Assembly: GCA_013339765.2 (NCBI GenBank)
Contig: CM023449.1
Span: 108,912,417 to 108,976,416 of the forward strand
Length of the DNA stretch: 64,000 nucleotides
Direction: 5' to 3'
Source: Haemaphysalis longicornis
Taxonomy: Eukaryota; Arthropoda; Arachnida; Ixodida; Ixodidae
The notes under the pieces are model-generated. The model was not told the DNA's origin and ran no database searches. It saw nothing but the letters and a program-made list of their open reading frames with translations. The position numbers and the translations under genes are program-made. Positions 1 to 9,857 of the stretch are shown here, in pieces; the first letter of the stretch is position 1, and each line of letters opens with the position of its first letter.

Positions 1-624
1 TACGACCTAATTCTCGGCAATATTCCAGGAGTCAGGGAGCCTCACCAGCCAGATCGTGACAGGGAGTACGAAGTTGCTGGCAACAGGGAAACACCGAAGA
101 GCAGCCTGGGACGAACACTACGTTCGGAGCCTTGCTATCTGATTTTCGCCGTTGCAAGGACTGAACGACCGCAGTCCACACGGTTCAACGTGCCACCGCC
201 TTCGTGCACTCCTTACCACCGAGATCGACTACCCCAAGAGCAGCGCAAAGACTACACTTTGAGGTCCTGTTACCGAAAAGTTGGGAAGGAGTCTCGGTCC
301 GCACGAGGTCACCGCTACACTTTCCTCGAAAGCGAAGGCCTCTTATATAGAGAGTGCCAATTTGCAGAGGGAAAGACGGTGAAGCAGATGGTAGTGCTGA
401 AAATCTTCCGGGAGTTCATCATCCGAGCGGCACATGAGAACGTCACACCTCGACATGCGGGCATTCGCAAGACTGCTCAGCGAATTTTCGGCAACTTCTA
501 CTGGCCGGATCTGCAAAATGATGTTAAGCGGTTTGTGCGCTCATGCCACATCTGCAGCCAGAGAACGACGGACAAGTTGCCGCAGCATACATGCTCAACG
601 ACACGGTTTAATGAAAGCTACTGA
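1..624 (+). pseudogene. Ty3/gypsy pol fragment, linker to integrase zinc domain
   Basis: The frame is open from the first base of the window to a stop at 622-624, so the 5' part lies outside. It begins with YDLILGNIPGVREP, a phrase I recognise from tick gypsy polyproteins. It ends in an integrase H2C2 zinc-binding module: the histidines of HENVTPRHAG followed by FYWPDLQNDV and the cysteine pair of SCHIC. In the family this module precedes the DDE core and helps bind the LTR ends. Here the core does not follow: homology stops near 590 after DKLPQH, and integrase sequence resumes only near 1991. The reading is therefore a polyprotein split by inserted DNA. Orientation and position fit the integrase tail at 1991-2821 and the short LTR at 2893-3016. 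No start codon applies, because this is an internal polyprotein segment. Confidence 0.85.
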
Positions 625-811
625 CTGATAGTTTGAGAACAAACGTTTTGTCCGCTTCCTTACTCCATGCGTGTGAACCAGCAGCGACAAGCCACCATGC
701 AACTGACTATTTCTGACTGCATGCTGTGCGTGAGTGCGCTGTGACCGTGACCAGGGGACGTGACTAGTAGAATAGTTGTTTGCTCCCCTAACAACTTTCT
801 TAAGGTGGGGG
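625..811 (+). other. unassigned segment after broken integrase
   Basis: No protein similarity is recognised. The segment ends in a purine-rich run (AAGGTGGGGG, about 802-811) that could be a polypurine tract, because the next bases look like the start of an LTR. It lies within the block that interrupts the gypsy integrase. Confidence 0.3.
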
Positions 812-1388
812 TGATGTGATGAATGGCAACGTGAGTGATGGGCCGCGAAAGTGAGCCAGCAGAGCGACAGCGACGAGGACGAGGAAGAGGGGCCGCGCGT
901 AAGTGATCGCGGAAGCTGATACGCGAACGGATGGAAGCCAAGGGGCGGAACAGGGCGAGGTTGCGTGGGAACTACCCCGTGGGACGCTTGGTCCACGGGC
1001 CACCTGGAGCACAACCGTCGCAGCCCTCTGCCAAGGCTCGAGAGCGCGTCTGGGCGCCGTCATCGTGGCGCTGGTGTGCCGACTGCTGATGTTCCGGTCA
1101 GGCTGTTGGGCACTGCCGTTCCTGCTGTTGGAGCCGTTAGAAACGCGTCACGACTGAGAGTGAGCTAACTTGCCTATTGGGCATTGCTCTCGGACCTTCC
1201 CAACTACGAGACTATTTTGTGTACCTTCTAACTACGGGCTGCGCGTCCGTGTGACCCAAGCCCGTCCTGTATATACCATCCCAGCGTCTACTGTCCTGTG
1301 CTTGTCCTTAGTCCTCTTAAATATAGTCTTCGACGTGTTATCTAGTGGTCTTCTCTCTGCCTGTGTGGCCCTCGGCCCATTCATAACA
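812..1388 (+). repeat. candidate LTR inside the broken gypsy integrase
   Basis: The block starts TGATGTGATG directly after a polypurine-like run and ends TCATAACA, giving the TG...CA ends expected of an LTR of about 577 bp. A TATATA motif lies near 1270. The last bases resemble the end of the short gypsy LTR at 3009-3016 (GTAACA). No second copy is visible in the window, so this is a solo or 3' LTR candidate only. It abuts a Helitron-like coding fragment at 1389. Other possibilities are an unrelated non-coding filler or part of the Helitron. Confidence 0.35.
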
Positions 1389-1868
1389 CCTTCATGAGCA
1401 TCAGGCGGCTGACTCGAGGCAACGGGCAGTTTGGAATCAAGGGACAGGCGGTGAACGTGCCCATCGACGTATCGAAGGTTGTGCGGTGCCTTCCTCGCAT
1501 GGTACCCGAGGACGTTGCGTTCGACGTTCACGTCAAGCGGAGGCTGATGAGTGCGGCAACGTGCAAGCGCGGGTTGGTGAAGCGCGGCAACATCCTGGCT
1601 TGGCTCAAGCACCTGGAACACACCCCGCTGTATCGCGCCATCAACGTTCGGGTCGATTGGAGTCGGCTCGATCACTTCGATGACGGCGGCGAACGAGAGG
1701 AACCGTAGGAAGACGACGTCGATGATGCTGACGGTGAGTTCGAAACGATTCCCGACGACTTTGACGTGAACGATCCTCTGCAGTTGGCGGTTGCGCTCAA
1801 CGCGGTCTCGAAGACGCTTCTCTATAACGAAGCGGAAATGACGGGTGTGGGAAAAGAAAAAAATAAAT
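1389..1868 (+). pseudogene. Helitron replicase N-terminal fragment (DUF6570-like)
   Basis: Frame 2 reads IRRLTRGNGQFGIKG, then VNVPIDVSKVV, LKHLEHTPLYRAINVRVDW and DPLQLAVALNAVSKTLLYNE. I recognise this order (GQFGIKG, VNVP, a K-rich stretch, PLYRA-N) from the N-terminal DUF6570-type region of Helitron replicase/helicases, which act in rolling-circle transposition. The reading frame has an in-frame stop at 1706-1708 but continues as recognisable sequence to about 1850. The Rep catalytic domain and the helicase are absent, so this is a truncated, dead fragment of a protein that is normally well over 1,000 residues. It lies in the same orientation as the gypsy integrase that it helps to interrupt. 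Confidence 0.7.
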
Positions 1869-1952
1869 GATTACGCTCACACTCTCGCCTCTCTCTTCGC
1901 CATTAATCGCATCACACTCATCGGTGCACCCAATGCACTTCTGCATCCTCAC

Positions 1953-1980
1953 AATCCCCCTCGGGGAGGTGCGGGGGAAT
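1953..1980. repeat. GC-rich hairpin near the right edge of the integrase insertion
   Basis: AATCCCCC and GGGGGAAT face each other across a 12-base spacer. It sits about 10-15 bases before integrase homology resumes. Helitrons end in a hairpin followed by CTRR, but no CTRR is seen here, so the link to the Helitron fragment is weak. Confidence 0.35.
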
Positions 1981-1990
1981 TTTTTATTCG

Positions 1991-2821
1991 TGCCTTCCGA
2001 CAAGCTGTGCGACTGCCGTCGCAGATTTTCTCCGCTGTGAAGTCATTCTCCAGCATGGCGCCCCTCGGCAACTTCTGACCTACCGAGGTCGGTACGTTTT
2101 GTAGAGTTGCCAGCGATATTCTTTCTTCCGGCTCTACCAGCCACAAGATTTCGACTGCGTACCACCCTCAAACAAATGGTCTTACGGAACGCCTTAACCC
2201 AACACTCACGCACACGCTGTCGATGAACGTGTCGGCTGACCACCGAGACTGTGACAATGCGTTACCATGCGTGGCATTTGCCAACAACTCTTCTCGGCAT
2301 GACACGACTTGATTCTCCCCCTTTTATTTTCTTTACGGACGTCAGCTGACATTACCGATGGGCACTTTGCTTCCTTCCTGCCAAGATGCAACAGAATATG
2401 CTAACAGAACAATCACACGGGCCCACCTCGGACGACAAGTCGTTTGTGCAAAACTGTCGGCGTCCCGAACGTTGCAGAAGATTGATTACGATCGCTGCCA
2501 CAGAAACGTTAGCTATTCTCCTAGAACGCTCGTTCTGTTATGGTCCCTCAGTCGTTCATTGGTCTTGTCACAAAAATTTATTTCATGTTACAACGGTCCA
2601 TACCGTGTTTTGTGCCAAGTTGCCGATGTGAGGTACGAGATTTCCCAAGTTCTGCCACCGGGTTCACCAAGTTACCATCAAACAGATATTGCCCATGTCG
2701 CGCGACTCTAACGCTACCAGGTGCCCACTCCTCATCCTGCTACCTAGCGCCGGGACGGTGTCTTCCTCCTGGAGGCCATTTCCTGAGAAAAATGCACCGC
2801 AAACACATACTTCCCGCATGA
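1991..2821 (+). pseudogene. Ty3/gypsy integrase core C-terminal half and pol tail
   Basis: Integrase homology resumes with CLPTSCATAVADFLRC and VILQHGAPRQLLTYRGR, which carries the second acidic position of the DDE core altered to Y where TDRG is usual. After an in-frame stop the homology continues as HKISTAYHPQTNGLTERLN, which holds the third acidic residue (the E of TERLN). The tail reads on through 2358-2711 (YDRCHR.VSYSP, then YNGPYRVLCQV and YEISQVLPPGSPS) and, after a frameshift near 2690-2710, GHFLRKMHRKHILPA. Several stops and frame changes make it a pseudogene. It pairs with the zinc domain at 1-624; the missing middle (first catalytic Asp) was lost or displaced at the insertion. Confidence 0.85.
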
Positions 2822-2892
2822 GAGACCGTGGGACCATGTGCCTGGGCCACGCCCGCTATGCGGATAGTCCCTATGGGAAACAAGGGGGAAGA

Positions 2893-3016
2893 TGAGGACT
2901 GGCTCTCGCTTGTACCGCGGCCACCCACCCTGCCTGATTTGCGCCTTCTCTACTTGAACTTCTTTACTGTAAACCCCTGCAAATACACCATTATTCGCTG
3001 TGCCTTCGTCGTAACA
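2893..3016 (+). repeat. probable short 3' LTR of the first gypsy element
   Basis: After the pol tail comes a purine run (CAAGGGGGAAGA, about 2881-2892), a good polypurine tract. TGAGGACTGG then begins a 124-bp block that ends CGTCGTAACA at 3016. TG...CA ends, position and similarity to other tick gypsy ends support an LTR. The 5' LTR lies outside the window, so the boundaries cannot be checked by pairing. Confidence 0.55.
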
Positions 3017-3028
3017 ATATATATCAGG

Positions 3029-3086
3029 GTGTCGAACAGGAACCGAACCGAACCGAAACCGGTTCGGTTCGGTTTCTGTTCGACAC
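3029..3086. repeat. 58-bp near-perfect palindrome built on AACCG
   Basis: The left arm starts GTGTCGAACAG and runs through AACCGAACCGAACCG. The right arm is its reverse complement ending CTGTTCGACAC. With 29-base arms only three positions disagree, two of them at the centre. It lies 12 bases after the LTR end. Confidence 0.85.
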
Positions 3087-4742
3087 GCTGGCCCTTTAAG
3101 CCGCCATACTTCATCCTTATAAAATTTCACTGAGAACTGCAGGTTTAAATACACTTGGCCTCAATCATCTTCACTGTTTTATGCTGTAGAGCAAACTCTC
3201 AAAATAAAAAAGGGCCTGCTTGCGTTTTACGGTTCCAAACAATCAACATATGCTCGAACAAATTTTCCCTGAATTTGCACTGATCGCACCACCAGAAAGC
3301 ATGCTGTCTATGAATGTGCATGCCACAGACTGCACACGCCTCACTGGCTGCTATTCCGATGGAATGGCACTAAGCATTTCTGAATGCGACCCTCAGCCAC
3401 AGACGACAAAGAACGGTTGATTCACCCGCGGGAATCACAGTGGCCGGGGAAGCCGAAGGTGCGGGTCACGGGGCTTAATATGGGTGCTAGTGAATTCTTG
3501 GGTAGTGTGTTTTGAAAGTGTTGTCTCCCGGACAAGTTTCCGTAGAGTCCAAGCTGATAACGTTCTAGATGCCATACGTAATAACGAATTGACATTGCCT
3601 CCGTTTTTTAGCGTGCGAAACGGGCGGCAATGTCTCAACGTTTGCTCCCGACAATGCTGCAATGACAAGGAAGCCAGTGTAAGGCAACGGCTTTGTCAGC
3701 ACGGTCGTACAATAATATCGCAGCCAGCAGGTGTTCATAAAGTACATGGCAGAGGAATGACTGGAATGATTGAAGGGGAGCCTTTATTAGCAGAAGATCG
3801 CCAATCTTCGGCGTGAGTTTTGCTGAAGTTGGGAAGGGCGCCATGGATGGCAGTCATTCTTTATCTGTTGAAGTGGTGAGATTCTCTGTTTCGAAATCGG
3901 TGGACACCAAAATTCGTGGTAGAACAACAGCGCCCACAAACCCAGATGTCGTTACATTGTCATCGATGTAATTATGGGTGCGGTTAGTGTATGTCGCCTG
4001 TAAATAAACCAGAGATAGCTGCTGTTGTGCCATGTCTTGGAATATATGGCTTCTTTGTTACGCTTTGGATTTTGAGGCATTCTCGAGGCTGCGTCTTGCA
4101 CCATACCGGGAGCAGCGGCCTCATCACAGGCGGATAGTTGGATGGAATGATGGTGGTGTGTGCCGCTAAAACCCTTGCGTAAAGAGCATGGGGACATTCA
4201 TATTACATGCGCGTAACATGATCATCAGGCAGTGTCGTTACGTGCCTGATAGGCACCCCGAGTGCTTCAATGGTAACTTAAATTGACAAAGGGTGATCAC
4301 GAACCACAGCAATGGTCTTTAGTGGAGATGTGCACCGTAGTAGGCCAATGCATGTTAAGAGGAACGGCACGTGTATGCTTTCAAGTTGCGGAATATTTCA
4401 ATGGCAGGACTGGAAAATGCACACAGGTTCTACCGTAGCGAGACCAAAAAAAGTGCGTTCTACGCTCATTTCGCGGGCATTCCCCACGTCTTTCTGCCGA
4501 TTACCCGGATAATGAGGGCCACCGCAAACAGCCTCTTCTTCAAACAATCTGCGGGAGGGCTCCAAGCAAAGTCTCTGTAAACAAAAAAACTCCGAGCAGC
4601 TTGAATGTTTCAATTAGGTGAGCTCTTCGCCACTAATTGGCATAGGGTATGCATACAGAGGCTTCTATGAGAATGTAAGCACTTTCCATTTCCTGTTAGA
4701 TACTTCCCACACTGTCTATGCAGATATAAATTAGTCAAGTTT
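3087..4742. other. no recognisable gene or repeat
   Basis: I see only short chance open frames. Around 3087-3100 the sequence GCCCTTTAAG follows the palindrome. No domain, tandem array or long inverted repeat is recognised. Confidence 0.5.
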
Positions 4743-4960
4743 GAAAATGAAAATGAAAATGAAGATGAAAATATCTGTGCATATCGACAGATGAACCGGT
4801 CTTGTAAGGGGGGCTGTCAGGCCGATCAGTGCGAGGTTGACCAACTCGGTGTACCCCAGGGAGGGGGCTTCAGCTCCGAGATTCAGTCTCGTCTCAGGAG
4901 CAATACGGGGCAAAACGCCTGTGTAACACTCGCACGCAATCAAGAGTGTTCTGAATCGAC
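4743..4960 (-). repeat. (GAAAAT)n microsatellite, possible LINE 3' tail
   Basis: Five units of GAAAAT (one GAAGAT variant) occupy 4743-4772. On the minus strand this is an (ATTTTC)n tail at the end of a 190-bp segment reading LNLGAEAPSLGYTELVNLAL. Short-motif tails are common at LINE 3' ends, so this may be a LINE 3' UTR remnant. No reverse transcriptase is visible upstream of it on the minus strand. Confidence 0.45.
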
Positions 4961-6733
4961 ATCGTATTTGGCGATAGCGTGGCTTAAGGCGAAATAAGCA
5001 AAAGTAGATAAGATTAGGCGAACAGCATTGGCGAAGGCAACGACAAAGTGAAGGTAAACGAAATAAAAAAGAGGAAACCGAGAATAAGCGTTAAGCAGCA
5101 AAGTGCTAAGCCATGGTGCAGTTGAGCCAGTCGCCGTGATCATTAGCAAGCAAGAAATTACGTACGGGTATTACCTCACTTCAGCTTCAAGAAGTTAAAC
5201 GAACTGTACTGCGAGGCAATCCGGCCTAAGGGATCACAGCGGCGGTAGCTCCAGGGATTACTGAGCAGCAATGCCCTCTGGAGGATGCCGGCTCGGATAG
5301 ATAACGCTGTGATGCGAGAGGGCAGGAAGAAGTGTCAGGAAAACCCGTTCTGATTCCCGGCCTTTGGTGACTTAATAAAAGTACGTAATTGCCCCTCCAA
5401 AAGTAGCCAGCGATAATCGGCTTTGAATGTCCCTTGCAGGGTACACGGGAATGTACCATGTACAAAGTTTGTGCGAGAAAACCAGTTAACGGTGCTTCGT
5501 ATTGTTACGGTGTGTTCCCAAGGCTGAAACGCATAATGGCGCGGCAAGCATGTACACAATACTAGATTGAGCACGGCAATTATCGTATGTTCATTTTCGT
5601 ACTTTTTTGGAATCACATGTACGCACACTAGGCAAGTTTTTTGCTTTTATTTTCGAATCCAGGCTTCATATATAAAGAGGGAACGACGTGTGCGCATAGC
5701 CATACATAAGTATCTGTCTCTCTCTCTTTTTCACGCCAGGAATAGAGCTTACAAGACGCTGAGCGGCGCCGTGTTCCAGGGTCTACCATATATTTCTTCT
5801 TTTGAAGGAGCATTGATACCATGTTTCGAGATGCCGCTCTTCTTCCCTTTATTGTAATTTTATTAACACCCCCGTTAGGTTTTTATTCATGCCGTCGATG
5901 CTAGCCACGTATATATACTACCGTTAGGAGAGGAGAATTGCTCCGAAATATGAGTCATATATGTTCTCCCTATTAGGACAGCGTCTAGAAGAAGCCGGCA
6001 CTCCTATGTGTGACTCCTTGAAACGAACATAGTTTATTGTGATGGTGTAACCTTGGTTTATTAAAGAAAACACAACTCATTTTAAACTTGGGCCAAGTTT
6101 CCCGGTTGACATAAAATAGCATCCTGCTTCTCCCTTTAATATTCAACCTCATTTTAATTTGAAATTTCAACAATTTCAACGAATGCATATAATTGCAGAA
6201 ATTGTTTTAGCAGCGAGCGTTAACAGCTAAACGTGCTTAGTGTTCAAAATATATATTGCGCGTCTCAGTGGGAACCTTCCCGCTGAGCGGACGAAGAGAA
6301 AACAATGCCGGCGATGAAGACGAACAAGGAAGCTGGTCCAAGCTCTGGCAACGAGAGTCAAATCCCACAGGAGCGTTCACAGAACCGGAGAGTTGGACTT
6401 CAACAATGTTCGTCTATGCTGATTTTACTCGTCAAAGGTTAAGCGTCCTGAGCGTCTTGAAGGGGCTCGGGGAGGCCGCCTCGGGCATTCTTCACACGGC
6501 ATGCGACATCCCTAAGTACTAAAGCGCCAACTTTTCACGAGACGTCGTCGCTGAAATAGAGTAGCTTGTGATCTCACCGGAGAAACCCCATAAACAGTGA
6601 CTAACTCTGCGTTAAGAAGCTTTTTTGGACTCCGAGGTTTCCCTCCATACGTTCCCTTCACTTCTGCAATTTTTGCCGTTTTGCTACGCGCCTTGTTTCA
6701 GATTCCAACCGAGCAGTAACTTTTTTTTCTGCC
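4961..6733. other. no recognisable gene
   Basis: The segment is AT-rich with poly-T runs and no open frame of recognisable content. An AATAAAAG hexamer near 5373 has no coding region attached to it. Confidence 0.45.
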
Positions 6734-6832
6734 ATGGCTTCGCAGTTTAATGGTACACATTTCATATTGGTTCTGACACTTTCTTCAAACATGATAGCGT
6801 TAGCTCCACTTATTGTTTTTGGAGGGCTGAAA
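6734..6832 (+). other. short hydrophobic ORF running into the assembly gap
   Basis: An ATG in strong context (GCCATGG) follows a poly-T stretch and opens 33 codons before the gap. The peptide begins MASQFNGTHFILVLTL and has two hydrophobic runs, as a signal peptide or membrane segment would. Its 3' end is lost in the N run. It may be a real N-terminus or chance; no family is recognised. Confidence 0.2.
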
Positions 6833-6932
6833 NNNNNNNNNNNNNNNNNNNNNNNNNNNNNNNNNNNNNNNNNNNNNNNNNNNNNNNNNNNNNNNNNNNN
6901 NNNNNNNNNNNNNNNNNNNNNNNNNNNNNNNN
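6833..6932. other. assembly gap of 100 N
   Basis: Exactly 100 N, the convention for a gap of unknown size. The right edge lies 9 bases from a long hairpin, a structure that commonly breaks assembly. Confidence 0.98.
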
Positions 6933-6941
6933 CACTACGAT

Positions 6942-7071
6942 ATCTCGAAAACGGGCGCGGAAAGACGTAGACTAAGAAGAGAAATACGCACAGGACGACG
7001 CACAGGACATAGACGCGTCGTCCTGTGTATTTCTCTTCTTAGTCTACGTCTTCCGCGCCCGTTTTCGAGAT
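6942..7071. repeat. 130-bp hairpin (foldback) element next to the gap
   Basis: The left arm (6942-7001) begins ATCTCGAAAACGGG and the right arm (7015-7071) ends CCCGTTTTCGAGAT. Over 57 aligned bases the arms differ only by a one-base and a two-base indel. The loop is 13 bases (7002-7014). The 11-mer ACTACGATATC occurs at 6934-6944 and again at 7108-7118, like a target duplication around a 163-bp insert. Downstream flank similarity to the hairpin at 20803 suggests a family. Confidence 0.9.
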
Positions 7072-7188
7072 GAATCAGCACCAAATTGCCCAACTTGCCG
7101 TCCTGTTACTACGATATCGTGTACATATACGTCCAACCAGCGCTTCCAATAAACAAGTTTCAAGTTCGCGCCCCCAACAACTGGTTTG

Positions 7189-7469
7189 CTCATTTCCCCG
7201 TCTCTGAAGCATGACGCGGGCGCAAAATTTGAATTGAAGAAACAAATCACTGCAAAGATTACGGAATGCAGAAAATTAAATATCACCTTCAGCCAGTCGA
7301 AACACACTGGTCTTCCCAAAATTAATAGGCTTCGCCTGATACGTTGCATGGCATCTGCAATCTGTTACCTTTGTCTCGCGCCTTGCTTTGCAAGCAACAC
7401 GATGTTTAATACATGCAAAGACAAAAGACTCAATTCAGGAGCGTATGCCGAAACCGAATGTCACTAAAG
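7189..7469 (+). repeat. dispersed repeat, copy A
   Basis: The stretch from TCATTTCC...TCTCTGAAG to CGAATGTCACTAAAG recurs at 9115-9354. The last ~135 bases (from the GTTGCATGG region) are almost identical; the first part is alignable with indels. No protein is recognised. The copies lie about 1.9 kb apart in direct orientation. Confidence 0.85.
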
Positions 7470-8224
7470 GGACAAAGAAGTTATCTTCCGTCAAGCTCCC
7501 GTTTTTATTTTCTTGCATGCCTAGACTGGCTCAATTAGCACACTTTTCATCGTTTCTTATTCCGGTTGAGAATCGGTAATTATTTTACAAGCGCGAATGA
7601 AGAAAAACTACCATGCATTTTGCGGCGTCCTACCCACTAAGCTGTGACGTTGGGAGGAGGGGCCGCCGTGATTGGACGATGCCCAGGTTAGCAATCACAC
7701 AGTTTCGCCTTCGGTTTCGGTTTTTGTAAACATTACCAATGCTTTGTTTTGGATGGGCATTCTGCAATATCTCAGTAATCATCTTTACCGCGCTTCTGCC
7801 ATGTTTACGGCTGTAAAATCACAATATATCCTCCCAGGATGGCTTAGTCGTGAGCATTCATTATCCTGACCTACGCAGTGCATGAACGCCCTCCTCTTAC
7901 CCTCATACGCCCCAATGTCATGCGCTTTTCCCCCCATATTTGGAGCTGCCTCCCTTATTCCTGTATCGTAAAAGCGTGTTCGCACCAGGACAAGGGCCTG
8001 TTGATTCGGGCTGTGCACACTGGGGCCCTGCCAGCTAGCATCGGTGCTTATGACAACAGCCCGCCAACGAGAACTCGCTAGCGCGCCAGTGCCCCTGCGC
8101 CGTTTTGTGAACTATTCTCGTATGTAGCCTATAGAACCTGTGTGCGACGTCCCGTCGCCAAAAAAAATTGGTTGAACTCAATATGAAAACATCCGCGTAG
8201 ACCGCGAAACAAGGCAACAACAAA
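7470..8224. other. no recognisable gene
   Basis: Only short frames are seen. An AAAGGGAC motif at 7466 resembles the start of tick miniature elements but no matching end is found. Confidence 0.4.
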
Positions 8225-8365
8225 TTTCAGACTTACAAAAAAAAAACCAGAGCACGTACCCGTCGTGGTATTCGAACTTCGTCTTGACTCGCAAAACCTT
8301 TTCCGCGGCAGAATATCCCTACTGCTCGCCAGGACGCTGCTAGGCCACGGAGTTCATGGTCACCC
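8225..8365 (-). mobile_element. tRNA-derived SINE-like element
   Basis: On the minus strand CCGTGGCCTAGCAGCG (A-box-like, near 8355) is followed about 70-90 bases later by AGTTCGAATACC (B-box-like, near 8270) and CACGACGGG, then a poly-T run. This layout is the internal RNA polymerase III promoter of a tRNA-derived SINE. The spacing is larger than in a tRNA, so it is not a working tRNA gene. Ruka-type SINEs of ticks have this design. Confidence 0.5.
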
Positions 8366-9114
8366 GACAGCGCCTTGTCAAACTCCTTGTTCTATATGAT
8401 TACCTCGTTTCGCCTTTTAACGTTCAACCACGTTCGTTTACGCACCTTTTAACAATTTTTTTGAGGACTTTGTTCGTACCTGGCATTGCCGGGTTTGTCA
8501 ACAACATTCCGCCTTAAATGGGATGACTACCCTAATTCTCGCTTGTGCGGTGTTGAGGCACTATTTGTGAAAATCGGCTGCAGTAAGCGTCGCCAGCCGT
8601 TCGTTTCCAACAATAGCTCACGTCTAGCAATTGCATTTCGTAGACGAAAAGCTTCGCAGATGCGTAGGGCGTGCTGCTGACCGCTGTCTTGTTCGCCCCT
8701 CGCAAAAAAGTCATTCCGCAACCCTAGTTTTACGCTGTACGGTAAAATATTCAGTTGATTTGATTTCCTAAGTTTCTATATTGACTTCGCTGACCATTCT
8801 CCCGCCTTCAAGAGGCCTTAGATTTTTCCACTGGCGTACCAGCCAGCGAAGCGTCGCATGGCAGCGCTTGTGTGAAGCGCACTTGACTTGGAGCTAGATA
8901 TTGTGCGAACTAACAAATAAAGAAAGGCACATTCTTTTCGCATTCACAACGTGTCCTGGTTCGTTTCAACTAAAGCAACGAATTGCGACCAAGCAATTGG
9001 TTTTAACCTCCTTGATTGCGACGACCCCCGGCGGCCGGCGGCGAAACGCTGGGCCGACTGACTCTGTCGGCCGGGGACCCGTGCAATAAGCGCAGCCGTC
9101 GCAGCCACTTGCCG
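8366..9114. other. no recognisable gene
   Basis: I found no domain, repeat array or RNA gene here. A short GC-rich patch lies at 9028-9085. Confidence 0.4.
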
Positions 9115-9354
9115 ACTCATTTCCCTCTCTGAAGTCGCGGGCGAAAATGCCACAGAAAAGTGGCGAGCGTAAAGAGAGGAGTCAGCGTTTTCGAAACACA
9201 CTTTTTCCTAAAATTAAATAGCGCATACGTTGCATGGTATCTGCAATCTATTACCTTTGTCTCGCGCCTTGCTTTGCAAGCAACACGATGTTTAATACAT
9301 GCAAAGACAAAAGACTCAATTCAGGAGCGTATAACGAAACCGAATGTCACTTAA
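9115..9354 (+). repeat. dispersed repeat, copy B
   Basis: Second copy of the repeat at 7189-7469. It lacks about 40 bases of the middle and ends CGAATGTCACTTAAG. The near identity of the distal 135 bases implies recent duplication or an active family. Confidence 0.85.
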
Positions 9355-9715
9355 GAGCCCTATCACCTAATAAAAGCCACCGTGTATTTAAACATGATGA
9401 CACAAGGCGTAAATATTATGAAATAAGGTGCTGTTGAAGAAGACGTCCATCAAGTTATGGTTATCTGCACGCGTTTGTTCGCAAGTTCTGTCCAATGCTC
9501 AGGCACTTCATGATAGCTCGTTGACCCGGATAAATTCTTCGAAATCTTGCTTTTCAAAAAGTTCGTATAAGAATACACAAGCAAAAATGTGGCGTATCAG
9601 AAGAAACAGGCAACACTGCTCAAATCAAGGGCTTTTTTTTGTAAAATTCATTGCATTGTTTTCAGGGGGTTTAGACACGGATACTCGAATGTCATCGCTC
9701 GTAATGTTAGAGCCT
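9355..9715. other. no recognisable gene
   Basis: AT-rich sequence between repeat copy B and the next hairpin; nothing is identified. Confidence 0.4.
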
Positions 9716-9857
9716 CACTGTAAAGAATAAAAGGGGCGCTAAAGAGACGACGACGAAGGAGACAAAAAGGACATATAGAGGCGACGTGTGCTTTAGATAT
9801 GTCCCTTGTGTCTACGGCGCCTTCATCTGTTTAGCACCGCTTTTATTCTTTCCAGTG
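9716..9857. repeat. 142-bp hairpin (foldback) element
   Basis: The left arm starts CACTGTAAAGAATAAAAG and the right arm ends CTTTTATTCTTTCCAGTG. The outer ~25 bases pair almost perfectly; the inner part (GACGACGAAGGAGAC against GTCTACGGCGCC) pairs more loosely. The overall design matches the hairpins at 6942, 20803 and 42194. Confidence 0.8.

Noticed and set aside
3220..6522. Host exons in 60-110 codon frames
   Set aside because: Most lack an ATG or any conserved content, and no splice-linked series of frames could be followed.
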